Below are positions 7,437 through 14,100 of a stretch of 17,580 nt of DNA, one piece after another. The notes under the pieces were generated by a model that had not been told where the DNA came from, searched no databases, and was given only the letters and a program-made list of their open reading frames with translations. The position numbers were made by a program, and so were the translations under genes. Origin of the DNA: an uncultured Dorea sp. (GTDB lineage: Bacteria; Bacillota; Clostridia; Lachnospirales; Lachnospiraceae); assembly GCA_910588745.1 (NCBI GenBank), contig CAJURK010000048.1:1-17580 (forward strand), given 5' to 3'. Position 1 is the stretch's first letter. Every line of letters begins with the position of its first letter.

Positions 7437-8390
7437 GTGGAGAACAAACTGAATATTTCGTCTTCACCGCATATACGTTCCAAGATTACTTCCAGCAATA
7501 TTATGCTCATGGTAACGATTGCTCTGTTGCCTGCATCTGCATTTGGAGTTTATAACTTTGGAATGAATGCGCTGCTGATGTTGATTGTAACAACAGCGGC
7601 GGCTGTATTGACAGAATATATTTATGAGAAACTGATGCACAAGAAGATTACTATCGGTGATTTTAGTGCGGTTGTAACCGGTCTTTTGCTGGGACTGAAT
7701 ATGCCTCCGACAGCGCCGCTGTGGATGGGCGCGCTTGGAAGTGTGTTCGGCATTCTGATTGTAAAGCAGTTATTCGGAGGATTGGGACAGAACTTTATGA
7801 ACCCGGCATTGGGAGCAAGATGCTTCCTGTTGATTTCATTTACCGGGCCGATGACAAGATTTATCTATGACGGCGAAACGGGACCGACTCCTCTTGCGTA
7901 TATCAAGGAAGGTTCCATGTCAAGCATTAATTCTATGGATATGCTGATCGGAAGGATTCCGGGAACCATTGGCGAGACTTCTGTGATCGCTATTATTATC
8001 GGCGCAATTTTCTTGATTCTGATGGGAATCATAGATCTTCGCATTCCGGGTACATATATTGTAACATTTGTTATCTTTATTGGTATTTTCGGACAGTTCA
8101 CAGCCTCGGATGTAGGATTCTTTGATCCTCACTACATTACCGCGCATCTCTGCGGAGGAGGCTTGATGTTAGGCGCGTGGTTTATGGCCACCGACTATGT
8201 GACGTCGCCGATTACCAAGCAGGGTCAGATTGTATTTGGAATATTGCTGGGTGTGCTTACCGGCCTGTTCCGTCTTTTCGGCGGTTCCGCGGAGGGCGTT
8301 TCCTACGCAATTATCATCAGTAACATCTTAGTTCCATTGATTGAGAGGGTTACTCTTCCAAAACCATTCGGTAAAGGAGGAGAAAAATAA
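7437..8390 (+). CDS. rnfD: Rnf complex subunit D (flavinylated membrane subunit)
   Basis: RnfD is a polytopic membrane subunit homologous to NqrB that carries covalent FMN on a threonine and forms part of the ion pathway. The 317-residue protein starts at GTG 7437 behind AGAGG, and most of its length is hydrophobic helices. The segment IYDGETGPTPLA matches the expected flavinylation site, with T151 as the likely FMN acceptor. The usual Gly-Ala-Thr is Gly-Pro-Thr here (P150). Other conserved pieces are FMNPALGAR and the C-terminal FGGSAEGVSYAI. Its stop TAA overlaps the rnfG ATG by one base (TAATG), so the two are translationally coupled. The modification itself is inferred from the family, with apbE encoded nearby. 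Confidence 0.96.
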   Translation: MENKLNISSSPHIRSKITSSNIMLMVTIALLPASAFGVYNFGMNALLMLIVTTAAAVLTEYIYEKLMHKKITIGDFSAVVTGLLLGLNMPPTAPLWMGALGSVFGILIVKQLFGGLGQNFMNPALGARCFLLISFTGPMTRFIYDGETGPTPLAYIKEGSMSSINSMDMLIGRIPGTIGETSVIAIIIGAIFLILMGIIDLRIPGTYIVTFVIFIGIFGQFTASDVGFFDPHYITAHLCGGGLMLGAWFMATDYVTSPITKQGQIVFGILLGVLTGLFRLFGGSAEGVSYAIIISNILVPLIERVTLPKPFGKGGEK

Positions 8391-8971
8391 TGAATAAAAT
8401 AGTAAAAAATGCAGCAATTCTTACGGCAATTACACTGGTTTCCGGTCTGCTTTTAGGACTGGTTTACGAGATTACCAAGGAGCCGATCGCACAGGCTCAG
8501 GACGCTTCCAAAAAGGAAGCGTGGCAACAGGTATTTCCGGAGGCTTCTCTGGACGATTTTGAAGTGATGGACGTGAACGCGGATGCGGCGAAAGCAGCGG
8601 CAGAGGGTCTTGGCGTCCTGGCTGCGGTAGACGAGGTCTGCGCAGTAGGCGATATGGGTTATGTTGTTACGGTAACAGACAGTGAAGGCTACGGCGGAAA
8701 TATTCAGATCACGGTGGGGATTACCAGCGACGGCACAGTGAACGGCGTTTCCATCCTGTCTATCAACGAGACGGCGGGTCTTGGCATGCGGGCCGCAGAG
8801 CCTGAATTCTATGGACAATATGAAGGCAAGCAGACGGAGAAGTTTGTAGTGTCTAAGGATGGCGGCGACGGAGAGCCGATCGACGCGCTAAGCGGCGCTA
8901 CCATTACGTCCCGGGCGGTTACTGGCGCCGTGAATACCGCGCTTGCATATTTTAACAGTGAATTATTATAA
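8390..8971 (+). CDS. rnfG: Rnf complex subunit G (covalent FMN-binding subunit)
   Basis: RnfG is anchored by one N-terminal membrane helix (about residues 8-26) with an FMN-binding domain on the outer face. The 193-residue protein has the classical flavinylation motif DALSGATITS at 165-174, with T171 as the expected FMN acceptor transferred by ApbE. The preceding block NETAGLGMRA is also typical. Electrons pass between RnfG, RnfD and the membrane FeS centre of RnfA/E. The start overlaps the rnfD stop by one base. The rnfE ribosome binding site AAGGAGG overlaps this stop codon. Length and motif are standard, so the call is firm. Confidence 0.97.
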   Translation: MNKIVKNAAILTAITLVSGLLLGLVYEITKEPIAQAQDASKKEAWQQVFPEASLDDFEVMDVNADAAKAAAEGLGVLAAVDEVCAVGDMGYVVTVTDSEGYGGNIQITVGITSDGTVNGVSILSINETAGLGMRAAEPEFYGQYEGKQTEKFVVSKDGGDGEPIDALSGATITSRAVTGAVNTALAYFNSELL

Positions 8972-8984
8972 GGAGGTAGAGAAA

Positions 8985-9710
8985 ATGAATGGCTGTACTG
9001 AAAGATTATATAACGGTTTAGTAAAAGAAAATCCTACCTTCGTGCTGATGCTGGGTATGTGTCCGACTCTGGCGGTTACGACCTCTGCTATTAACGGTCT
9101 CGGCATGGGACTTTCCACGACGGTGGTATTGGTGCTTTCAAATATGCTGATTTCCATGCTGCGTAAGATTATTCCGGATTCGGTGCGTGTTCCGGCATTT
9201 ATCGTAGTCGTAGCATCCTTTGTAACAATCGTACAGTTCCTGATGGAAGGATTTGTTCCAAGCCTGTATGCGTCTCTTGGAATCTATATCCCCCTGATTG
9301 TTGTTAACTGTATTATCCTAGGCCGCGCGGAGTCTTATGCGTCTAAGAACCCGGTGCTTCTGTCCATCTTTGACGGTATTGGCATGGGTCTTGGATTCAC
9401 AGTGGGTTTAACTGCAATCGGTATCGTGCGTGAGATCATCGGTTCCGGTAAGATTTTCGGAGCGCAGATTCTGCCCCTTGCCGATGAAGCGGCAGGGAAG
9501 GCCGGATATACTCCAATTACCATCTTTATTCTGGCGCCGGGAGCATTCCTGGTACTGGCGGGGTTAACCGCGCTTCAGAATAAGGTAAAGAACAACATGG
9601 CGAAGAAGGGCAAGAAGGCGCCGGAGAGCGTTTCCTGTGCGGAAGGCTGCGCTTCCTGCACCAACAGTGCATGCGGCGGAAAAGTATTTCCAACCGGAAA
9701 TGAAGAATAG
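8985..9710 (+). CDS. rnfE: Rnf complex subunit E, with cysteine-rich C-terminal tail
   Basis: RnfE is a membrane subunit (homologue of NqrD) that pairs with RnfA. In known structures the two subunits jointly hold an intramembrane [2Fe-2S] cluster. Its conserved cysteines here are C26 (GMCPTLAV) and C109 (NCIILG). The 241-residue protein has about six hydrophobic helices up to residue 200. A basic linker (NNMAKKGKKAP) follows, then a tail with C218, C222, C225 and C230 (C-x3-C-x2-C-x4-C). That tail is an extension beyond the compact family core. The start is ATG 8985, preceded by AAGGAGG at good spacing; the frame is open to 8943 but that part is not conserved. rnfA follows after 13 nt. Confidence 0.96.
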   Translation: MNGCTERLYNGLVKENPTFVLMLGMCPTLAVTTSAINGLGMGLSTTVVLVLSNMLISMLRKIIPDSVRVPAFIVVVASFVTIVQFLMEGFVPSLYASLGIYIPLIVVNCIILGRAESYASKNPVLLSIFDGIGMGLGFTVGLTAIGIVREIIGSGKIFGAQILPLADEAAGKAGYTPITIFILAPGAFLVLAGLTALQNKVKNNMAKKGKKAPESVSCAEGCASCTNSACGGKVFPTGNEE

Positions 9711-9723
9711 GAGGAGTACATAG

Positions 9724-10314
9724 ATGAAAGAATTATTGATTATTGCAATCGGATCTGCCCTTGTAAATAACGTTGTACTCAGCCAGTTCCTTGGAATCTG
9801 TCCGTTCCTTGGCGTTTCTAAGAAGGTGGATACTGCTGCGGGCATGGGCGGCGCAGTTGTATTCGTTATTACGCTGGCATCATTTGTAACTGCGGTTATT
9901 AATAAATTTATCCTGGCCAATGAGGCTATTATGGATGGAAAGCTTGTGTACTTGCAGACGATCGTATTTATTTTAGTTATTGCCTGTCTGGTACAGTTTG
10001 TAGAGATGTTTTTGAAGAAGTCTATGCCGTCCCTTTACCAGGCTCTCGGCGTATATCTTCCTCTGATTACCACCAACTGCGCAGTGCTTGGCGTTGCGCT
10101 TACTAATGTGCAGAAGTCCTATAATATTTTAGAGAGCGTGATTAACGGAATCGGAATCTCGGTGGGTTTTTTGGTTGCCATTGTAATTCTGGCTGGTATT
10201 CGTGAGAAAATGGAGTATAATGATATTAGTGAATCCTTTCAGGGAACCCCTATCGTGCTGATTACATCAGCGCTGATGGCGATTGCGTTCTTCGGATTCT
10301 CAGGATTAATCTAA
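9724..10314 (+). CDS. rnfA: Rnf complex subunit A
   Basis: RnfA is the most conserved integral subunit of Rnf (homologue of NqrE). The 196-residue length is normal. Six hydrophobic helices alternate with short loops. The conserved FLGICPFLG has C26 and TTNCAVLG has C119; with the matching cysteines of RnfE these form the intramembrane [2Fe-2S] site described for Nqr/Rnf structures. A GGAGGAG ribosome binding site lies just after the rnfE stop. rnfB starts 13 nt after this stop, again behind AAGGAGGAG. The tight, evenly spaced arrangement supports equal production of the membrane subunits. Confidence 0.97.
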   Translation: MKELLIIAIGSALVNNVVLSQFLGICPFLGVSKKVDTAAGMGGAVVFVITLASFVTAVINKFILANEAIMDGKLVYLQTIVFILVIACLVQFVEMFLKKSMPSLYQALGVYLPLITTNCAVLGVALTNVQKSYNILESVINGIGISVGFLVAIVILAGIREKMEYNDISESFQGTPIVLITSALMAIAFFGFSGLI

Positions 10315-10327
10315 GGAGGAGCATATT

Positions 10328-11122
10328 ATGATAACAGGTATTATGATTGCGGCGGTAATCGTCGGCGGAACCGGTTTGTTCATTGGCGTATTCCTTGGAT
10401 TTGCCGGTAAGAAATTTGCGGTTGAGGTTGACGAGCGGGAAGAGGCGATTGTGGGCGTCCTTCCGGGCAACAACTGCGGCGGCTGCGGCTATGCCGGATG
10501 TTCCGGACTTGCGGCTGCGATTGTAAAAGGCGAAGCAGAGATTGGAGCCTGTCCGGTAGGCGGGGCTCCGGTTGCCGCGAAGATTGGAACGATTATGGGT
10601 CAGGAGGCCGGCGAGCAGGTACATATGACCGCATACGTAAAGTGTGCCGGAACCTGTGACAAGGCAAAGTCTGACTATGAATATCACGGGCTGGGCGACT
10701 GTATCATGATTAATATGATGCAGAATGGAGGGCCAAAGTCCTGTAATTATGGATGTCTTGGAGAAGGCACCTGCGTTCAGGCGTGTCCCTTTGACGCCAT
10801 TCACATTATAAATGGCGTGGCAGTGGTAGATAAGGATGCATGTAAGGCCTGCGGCAAGTGTATCGCAGTATGCCCGAAGCATCTGATTGAACTGGCGCCG
10901 TACGACCAGAAGTATATGGTTCAGTGCAGCTCCCAGGATAAGGGTAAGGATGTAATGGCAGCGTGTGCCGTTGGATGTATAGGTTGCAAGATGTGCGTCA
11001 AGGTCTGCGAGAGCCAGGCAATCTCCGTGGACAATAATATTGCGCACATTGATCCCTCAAAGTGTACACAATGCGGAGCATGTGCTGAAAAATGTCCCAA
11101 GAAAATTATTCAGATTCAGTAA
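10328..11122 (+). CDS. rnfB: Rnf complex subunit B (polyferredoxin, ferredoxin-oxidising subunit)
   Basis: RnfB accepts electrons from reduced ferredoxin and passes them into the complex. The 264-residue protein has an N-terminal membrane helix (about 4-26). A [4Fe-4S] domain with C50, C53, C58 and C75 (NNCGGCGYAGC...ACP) follows. Four further cysteine groups are C139/C143/C149/C153, C172/C175/C178/C182, C217/C220/C223/C227 and C246/C249/C252/C256, so at least five [4Fe-4S] clusters are likely. Extra cysteines around 100-125 and at 200 and 213 may also contribute. This multi-cluster clostridial/acetogen form is longer than the proteobacterial RnfB. It is the last rnf gene; a hairpin follows within 40 nt. 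Confidence 0.97.
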   Translation: MITGIMIAAVIVGGTGLFIGVFLGFAGKKFAVEVDEREEAIVGVLPGNNCGGCGYAGCSGLAAAIVKGEAEIGACPVGGAPVAAKIGTIMGQEAGEQVHMTAYVKCAGTCDKAKSDYEYHGLGDCIMINMMQNGGPKSCNYGCLGEGTCVQACPFDAIHIINGVAVVDKDACKACGKCIAVCPKHLIELAPYDQKYMVQCSSQDKGKDVMAACAVGCIGCKMCVKVCESQAISVDNNIAHIDPSKCTQCGACAEKCPKKIIQIQ

Positions 11123-11135
11123 ATTTCTTATCCCC

Positions 11136-11163
11136 TCACTAACTTGTAGACAAGGTGATTTTT
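11136..11163 (+). terminator. Hairpin with T-run after rnfB, overlapping the next ribosome binding site
   Basis: TCAC (11136-11139) pairs with GTGA (11155-11158) and CTTG (11143-11146) with CAAG (11151-11154), leaving a small bulge and a 4-nt loop. TTTTT follows directly (11159-11163) and then ATG. It could be a weak terminator or attenuator for rnf that also hides the AAGGTGA site of the next gene. Confidence 0.35.
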
Positions 11164-11634
11164 ATGAGGACTGCTTTCGGTCGTTACATCAAAAAGATTA
11201 AACATGAAATTATGGAAAAACCTATTTCATGCGGTAGGGCGTCTATGTGGGTGGCTGCGGTTGCAGCCGCCCACCTCGCCGTATTACGACATTTTTTATA
11301 TAGTTTATGTCCGGTGGTACTGCTAACAGGGTTTCCCTGTCCAGCCTGTGGAATGACGAGAGCCGGAGTGCTTGCGCTTACCGGGCATTTTGAAGAGGCG
11401 TGGAATATGCAGCCTTTTATTTATGTGCTGGGAGTATTTTTGGTTGCGGCGGGCATTTGGCGTTATTTGCTTTTTAAAGATTCCGTGAAGTGGATAAAAG
11501 GGTGTCTGGCGGTAATTATGATAGGCATGATTGCGTTTTATTTTTATCGGATGGCGCGTTATTTTCCAAATACGCCGCCTATGACTTATTACCGGGGAAA
11601 TCTGCTGCAGATGCTGCGGGCAATTGTATTTTGA
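11164..11634 (+). CDS. DUF2752 membrane protein
   Basis: This 156-residue protein shows the DUF2752 signature: C49-P...LLTGFPCPACGMTRA with C59 and C62, followed by a Gly/His turn and helices. Three hydrophobic segments are visible, at about 28-48, 85-102 and 113-130. The family is an uncharacterised small integral membrane protein found in many bacteria; no activity is established. The CPxCG pair could bind metal or be redox active, which is inference. ATG 11164 is preferred to GTG 11155 because AAGGTGA lies 5 nt before it. It sits directly behind rnfB and may be expressed by read-through across the hairpin. The next gene begins 60 nt after the stop. Confidence 0.8.
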   Translation: MRTAFGRYIKKIKHEIMEKPISCGRASMWVAAVAAAHLAVLRHFLYSLCPVVLLTGFPCPACGMTRAGVLALTGHFEEAWNMQPFIYVLGVFLVAAGIWRYLLFKDSVKWIKGCLAVIMIGMIAFYFYRMARYFPNTPPMTYYRGNLLQMLRAIVF

Positions 11635-11666
11635 CACATGGTATGATATGATAAAGGATATATCAT
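11631..11666 (+). promoter_or_regulatory. Possible promoter and 7-bp inverted repeat before the dispanin-like gene
   Basis: TTGACA (11631-11636) overlaps the DUF2752 stop, but no good -10 sits at the right distance; the candidates around 11654-11660 are poor. ATGATAT (11643-11649) and ATATCAT (11660-11666) form a perfect inverted repeat with a 10-nt gap, which could be an operator or chance in AT-rich DNA. A GAGGAGG ribosome binding site follows. Confidence 0.25.
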
Positions 11667-11694
11667 CAGATTTTATATTGAGGAGGACAAAAAG

Positions 11695-12408
11695 ATGGAT
11701 AATCAGTTTCCGAATATACCAGGTGATTCACCGGATAATCAGACGCAAAAGGAAGATATTTTCAAGGAGGCAGATGTGAAAGAAACGCCTGTTAGCAACG
11801 AGGGGGTCGATCAGGAGAGTTTCGAGGGAGAGCGCGTTTCCCTTGAGAAACAGCAGACTTATACGGATCCGAACAGCAGCGGCAGCCCAAATTGGGGAGC
11901 GCAGCAGAATGCAGGCGGTTATGGGAATGAAAGACAGAACTTATACCAAGGCGGAGCAGGCGGGACAACTTATGGAAATGCTCAGCAGCAGCCGAATTAT
12001 TATGCAAATTCCGGAAACCCGGGATACAGTATGAATTCCGGCAGCGGAAATAACGGTTATCAGTCAAAATATAATGGAAATCCGAACGTTGGGTATCAAT
12101 CTGGCTATATCGGAGTTCCGAATTCCGGTTACCAGCAGAACTATGCGAATAATCCCAATTCCCAATACAGCGGAATGGATACCAGCCCAATGTCTATGGG
12201 AGACTGGCTTCTGACCATTCTGGCTTGTATGATTCCCTGTGCGGGAACCATTCTTTCTCTGATATGGGCTTTTGGAAAGAACGGAAATGTGAACAGAAGG
12301 AATTTCTGCCGCGCGCAGCTTATCATAACGGCGGTGGTGATTGCTCTGTATGTTGTCATTTTCTTTATCTGGGGCGTTTCCTTAGCGGGTGCGCTAAGTA
12401 CCTATTAA
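11695..12408 (+). CDS. Dispanin/CD225-like two-helix membrane protein with low-complexity N-terminus
   Basis: Residues 1-60 of this 237-residue protein are acidic. Residues about 60-160 are a low-complexity stretch rich in Gly, Asn, Gln, Ser and Tyr, with loose repeats of the type NxGYQxxY. Two membrane helices follow at about 169-192 and 205-230. The helix-loop block SMGDWLLTILACMIPCAGT, then IWAFG and NRRNFCRAQLI, resembles the CD225/dispanin-like helix-loop-helix proteins common in clostridia. Their function is unknown; the disordered region presumably projects from the membrane. GAGGAGG lies close to the ATG. It is the last + gene before the convergent apbE and may belong with the DUF2752 gene. 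Confidence 0.75.
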   Translation: MDNQFPNIPGDSPDNQTQKEDIFKEADVKETPVSNEGVDQESFEGERVSLEKQQTYTDPNSSGSPNWGAQQNAGGYGNERQNLYQGGAGGTTYGNAQQQPNYYANSGNPGYSMNSGSGNNGYQSKYNGNPNVGYQSGYIGVPNSGYQQNYANNPNSQYSGMDTSPMSMGDWLLTILACMIPCAGTILSLIWAFGKNGNVNRRNFCRAQLIITAVVIALYVVIFFIWGVSLAGALSTY

Positions 12409-12420
12409 AAGAAGCGTAAT

Positions 12421-12450
12421 AGCGGGTCTGCCTGAAACGGCGGACGGGCT
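12421..12450. terminator. Hairpin after the dispanin-like gene
   Basis: GTCTGCC (12426-12432) pairs with GGCGGAC (12439-12445; one wobble) around TGAAAC. It continues past a GG/GG internal loop into AGC/GCT. No T-run follows, so it may act together with the larger inverted repeat just downstream. Confidence 0.35.
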
Positions 12451-12457
12451 TGATGGA

Positions 12458-12505
12458 AATATCCTCCGTATACAAGCGAGTGTTTTTTTGTGTACGGAGG
12501 ATATT
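12458..12505. terminator. 17-bp inverted repeat between convergent genes
   Basis: AATATCCTCCGTATACA (12458-12474) pairs with TGTGTACGGAGGATATT (12489-12505): 17 pairs, one of them a G-T wobble. The 14-nt loop carries the T-run, and no long T-run follows the stem on either strand. Its place between the convergent dispanin-like gene and apbE suggests a bidirectional transcription block. Confidence 0.5.
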
Positions 12506-12515
12506 GTTGCGTGAT

Positions 12516-13505
12516 TTATTTGCTATAGTTTCGGGAAAAGGAAAGTTCATTATCGGTATTGATGAAGACGGCGTCTACGTTATCCAATTGGTTAATCAGT
12601 TTCATTCCGGCTTCGGGGCCTAACAGAAAGCAGGTAGTACTCAGCGCGTCTGCGGTTAATGAGGAATCGGTGATAATGGTTACGCTGTTTAATCCGTTGT
12701 TGCAGGGCGTACCGGCGGAGCTGCTTAATATATGGTGATACAAAAGATCATTTTTTTCAAAATACCGCTGATATGTACCGGAGGTGACAACGGATTTGTT
12801 TTGAATCCTTACAGATGTAATCGGGGATCCTCCTTCGTCGAAAGGTTTTTGGATGCCGATGTTAAATGGGCTTCCGTCCAGTTTGCCGCCGATAGCAAGC
12901 ACGTTTCCACCAAGATTGATCAGGGCGTGCCGGACGCCTTCGCTTTTTAGATAATCCTTAATCCGGTCTGCAATATATCCTTTGGCAATGGCGCCAAGAT
13001 CCAATTTGGCGGCCGGATCTAAGAGCCTTACCGTATTGTCGTTAATCAGAATCTTTCTGTAATTAACATGTTTTACTGCTTCTGCAAGAGCTTCCGGAGC
13101 CGGAGGAGCCGGGTCTTCCGCTTTAAAGTCCCAAAGGCTTGTGACAGAGCCGATGGTGATATCAAAAGCGCCGTCCGACAGATCGCAGTAGTAGATTCCT
13201 TTTTTTATCAGGGCGACGGTGTCTTCAGATACCTCTACGGGCGCTCCCCCTGCGGCGTTGATCTGCGCTATTTCGCTAGTTTCTATGGTGCGGGAAAATT
13301 TAGCCTCATATTCCTCGCACAACTGCTGACAGTGTTTGGTTAGTTCTTCATCGCGAGAATCATAAATCTGAATGCTTATTACCGTATCAAGGGCAACGCC
13401 GGTATAGGTTAAAGGCTTTCTGGAAAATTCCGAACAGCCTGCCGTAGTTGCTGTGCAAAAGATAATGACGGCTGTTAATAGCCAAATTGTTTTGCGAAAT
13501 CTCAT
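12516..13505 (-). CDS. apbE: FAD:protein FMN transferase, predicted lipoprotein
   Basis: ApbE uses FAD to attach FMN to Thr in Dxx(S/T)GAT-type motifs, such as those of RnfG and RnfD encoded nearby. The 329-residue protein has an N-terminal hydrophobic signal ending in TAGC, with C24 as the likely lipidated cysteine, so it should act on the outer face of the membrane. Conserved pieces are the DTVISI strand, GAFDITIGSVTSLWDF, LDLGAIAKGYIAD and ALINLGGNVLAIGG. LTADALST carries the metal-binding pair D286 and T290. The usual H-I-(I/L)-D-P-x-T-G reads HHILSSSAGTP here (257-267): His is kept and Asp-Pro is lost. The start is ATG at 13505, with GAGGTGG a few bases before; an in-frame upstream extension overlaps the promoter. 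It has its own promoter and converges on the rnf side. Confidence 0.95.
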   Translation of the reverse strand: MRFRKTIWLLTAVIIFCTATTAGCSEFSRKPLTYTGVALDTVISIQIYDSRDEELTKHCQQLCEEYEAKFSRTIETSEIAQINAAGGAPVEVSEDTVALIKKGIYYCDLSDGAFDITIGSVTSLWDFKAEDPAPPAPEALAEAVKHVNYRKILINDNTVRLLDPAAKLDLGAIAKGYIADRIKDYLKSEGVRHALINLGGNVLAIGGKLDGSPFNIGIQKPFDEGGSPITSVRIQNKSVVTSGTYQRYFEKNDLLYHHILSSSAGTPCNNGLNSVTIITDSSLTADALSTTCFLLGPEAGMKLINQLDNVDAVFINTDNELSFSRNYSK

Positions 13506-13534
13506 AATCCACCTCACTGCAATAGAATAAAAAT

Positions 13535-13562
13535 AGTATATCATAAAATAGGAATTATGCAA
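13535..13562 (-). promoter_or_regulatory. apbE: Promoter of apbE
   Basis: Read on the minus strand, TTGCAT (13562-13557) is followed after 16 bp by TATACT (13540-13535), preceded by TG one base upstream (TGATATACT, an extended -10). This places transcription start shortly before the GAGGTGG site of apbE. Confidence 0.6.
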
Positions 13563-13636
13563 ATGCCGCCGCAGGCGTTTTCTCTCTAAATAGGAATGTT
13601 ATGGGTATAGATCATGAAAAGGTTCCGAACATGTGA

Positions 13637-13665
13637 TTGAACAACGCTTCGTATTGTGTTAGAAT
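13637..13665 (+). promoter_or_regulatory. Promoter of the NusG-II / Gx / ruvAB transcript
   Basis: TTGAAC (13637-13642), a 17-bp spacer and TAGAAT (13660-13665) with an extended TG (TGTTAGAAT) make a strong sigma-A promoter. Start would fall near 13672, about 40 nt before the first gene. GAAC-AACG-CTTC (13639-13650) overlaps the -35 and resembles an imperfect LexA site. The 13563-13636 stretch between this promoter and that of apbE holds the palindrome GTTCCGAAC (13622-13630) and a small GC-rich hairpin near 13563-13580. Confidence 0.7.
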
Positions 13666-13710
13666 ATCTTGAGACAGCGCTGAAGAGCTGAGTATAGGAA
13701 GTGTGAATAA

Positions 13711-14082
13711 ATGAAAAATGTTATGAAGAAGAAAGATTGGATCTTAATCCTCATCGTATTATGCGTGGCGGCCTGCGCGTATTTTTCCCATCAGCTTTTA
13801 AAGGACACGGGGATGGGGAACGTAATCGTTAAGGTGGACGGAGAGATCACCGGAACCTACAGCTTGAACGAGGATCAGGAGATCATGATTCATGAAGGTG
13901 CGAATATTCTTGAAATTAAGAATGGAAGAGCAAACATGCGCAAGGCGGATTGTCCGGATCAGCTTTGCGTACATCAGAGAGCTATTTCTGCGAATAATGA
14001 GAATATTATCTGCCTTCCGAATAAGGTTATTATCGAGATTAAATCCAAGTCGGATAGTCAGATTGATATGGTGACCAATTAG
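13711..14082 (+). CDS. NusG domain II-containing membrane-anchored protein
   Basis: This 123-residue protein has one N-terminal membrane helix (about 9-28) and then a single NusG_II domain on the presumed outer face. It begins with VIVKVDGEITGTYSLNED and carries the signature ADCPDQLCVHQ (C81 and C86, C-x4-C), followed by IICLPNKVIIEI with C101. It is unrelated in role to the transcription factor NusG despite the name. Stand-alone proteins of this kind are often found beside ApbE, FMN-binding or Rnf-like genes, so a part in extracytoplasmic redox or flavinylation is a fair guess but not proven. AGGAAGTG precedes the ATG. The Gx-transporter gene follows 18 nt after the stop. Confidence 0.85.
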   Translation: MKNVMKKKDWILILIVLCVAACAYFSHQLLKDTGMGNVIVKVDGEITGTYSLNEDQEIMIHEGANILEIKNGRANMRKADCPDQLCVHQRAISANNENIICLPNKVIIEIKSKSDSQIDMVTN

Positions 14083-14100
14083 TGCGGGGAGGGGTAATCG

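Noticed and set aside
8943..8984. An N-terminal extension of RnfE overlapping the end of rnfG.
   Set aside because: The strong AAGGAGG site and the conserved start both point to ATG 8985.
10262..11047. A 261-codon minus-strand frame opposite rnfB.
   Set aside because: It is the shadow of a strongly conserved polyferredoxin gene, has no credible ribosome binding site, and its translation resembles no family I know.
11980..12170. The repetitive Gly/Asn/Gln/Tyr stretch was considered as a possible CRISPR or DNA tandem array.
   Set aside because: The repeats are loose and only at the protein level; there are no identical DNA units or regular spacers.
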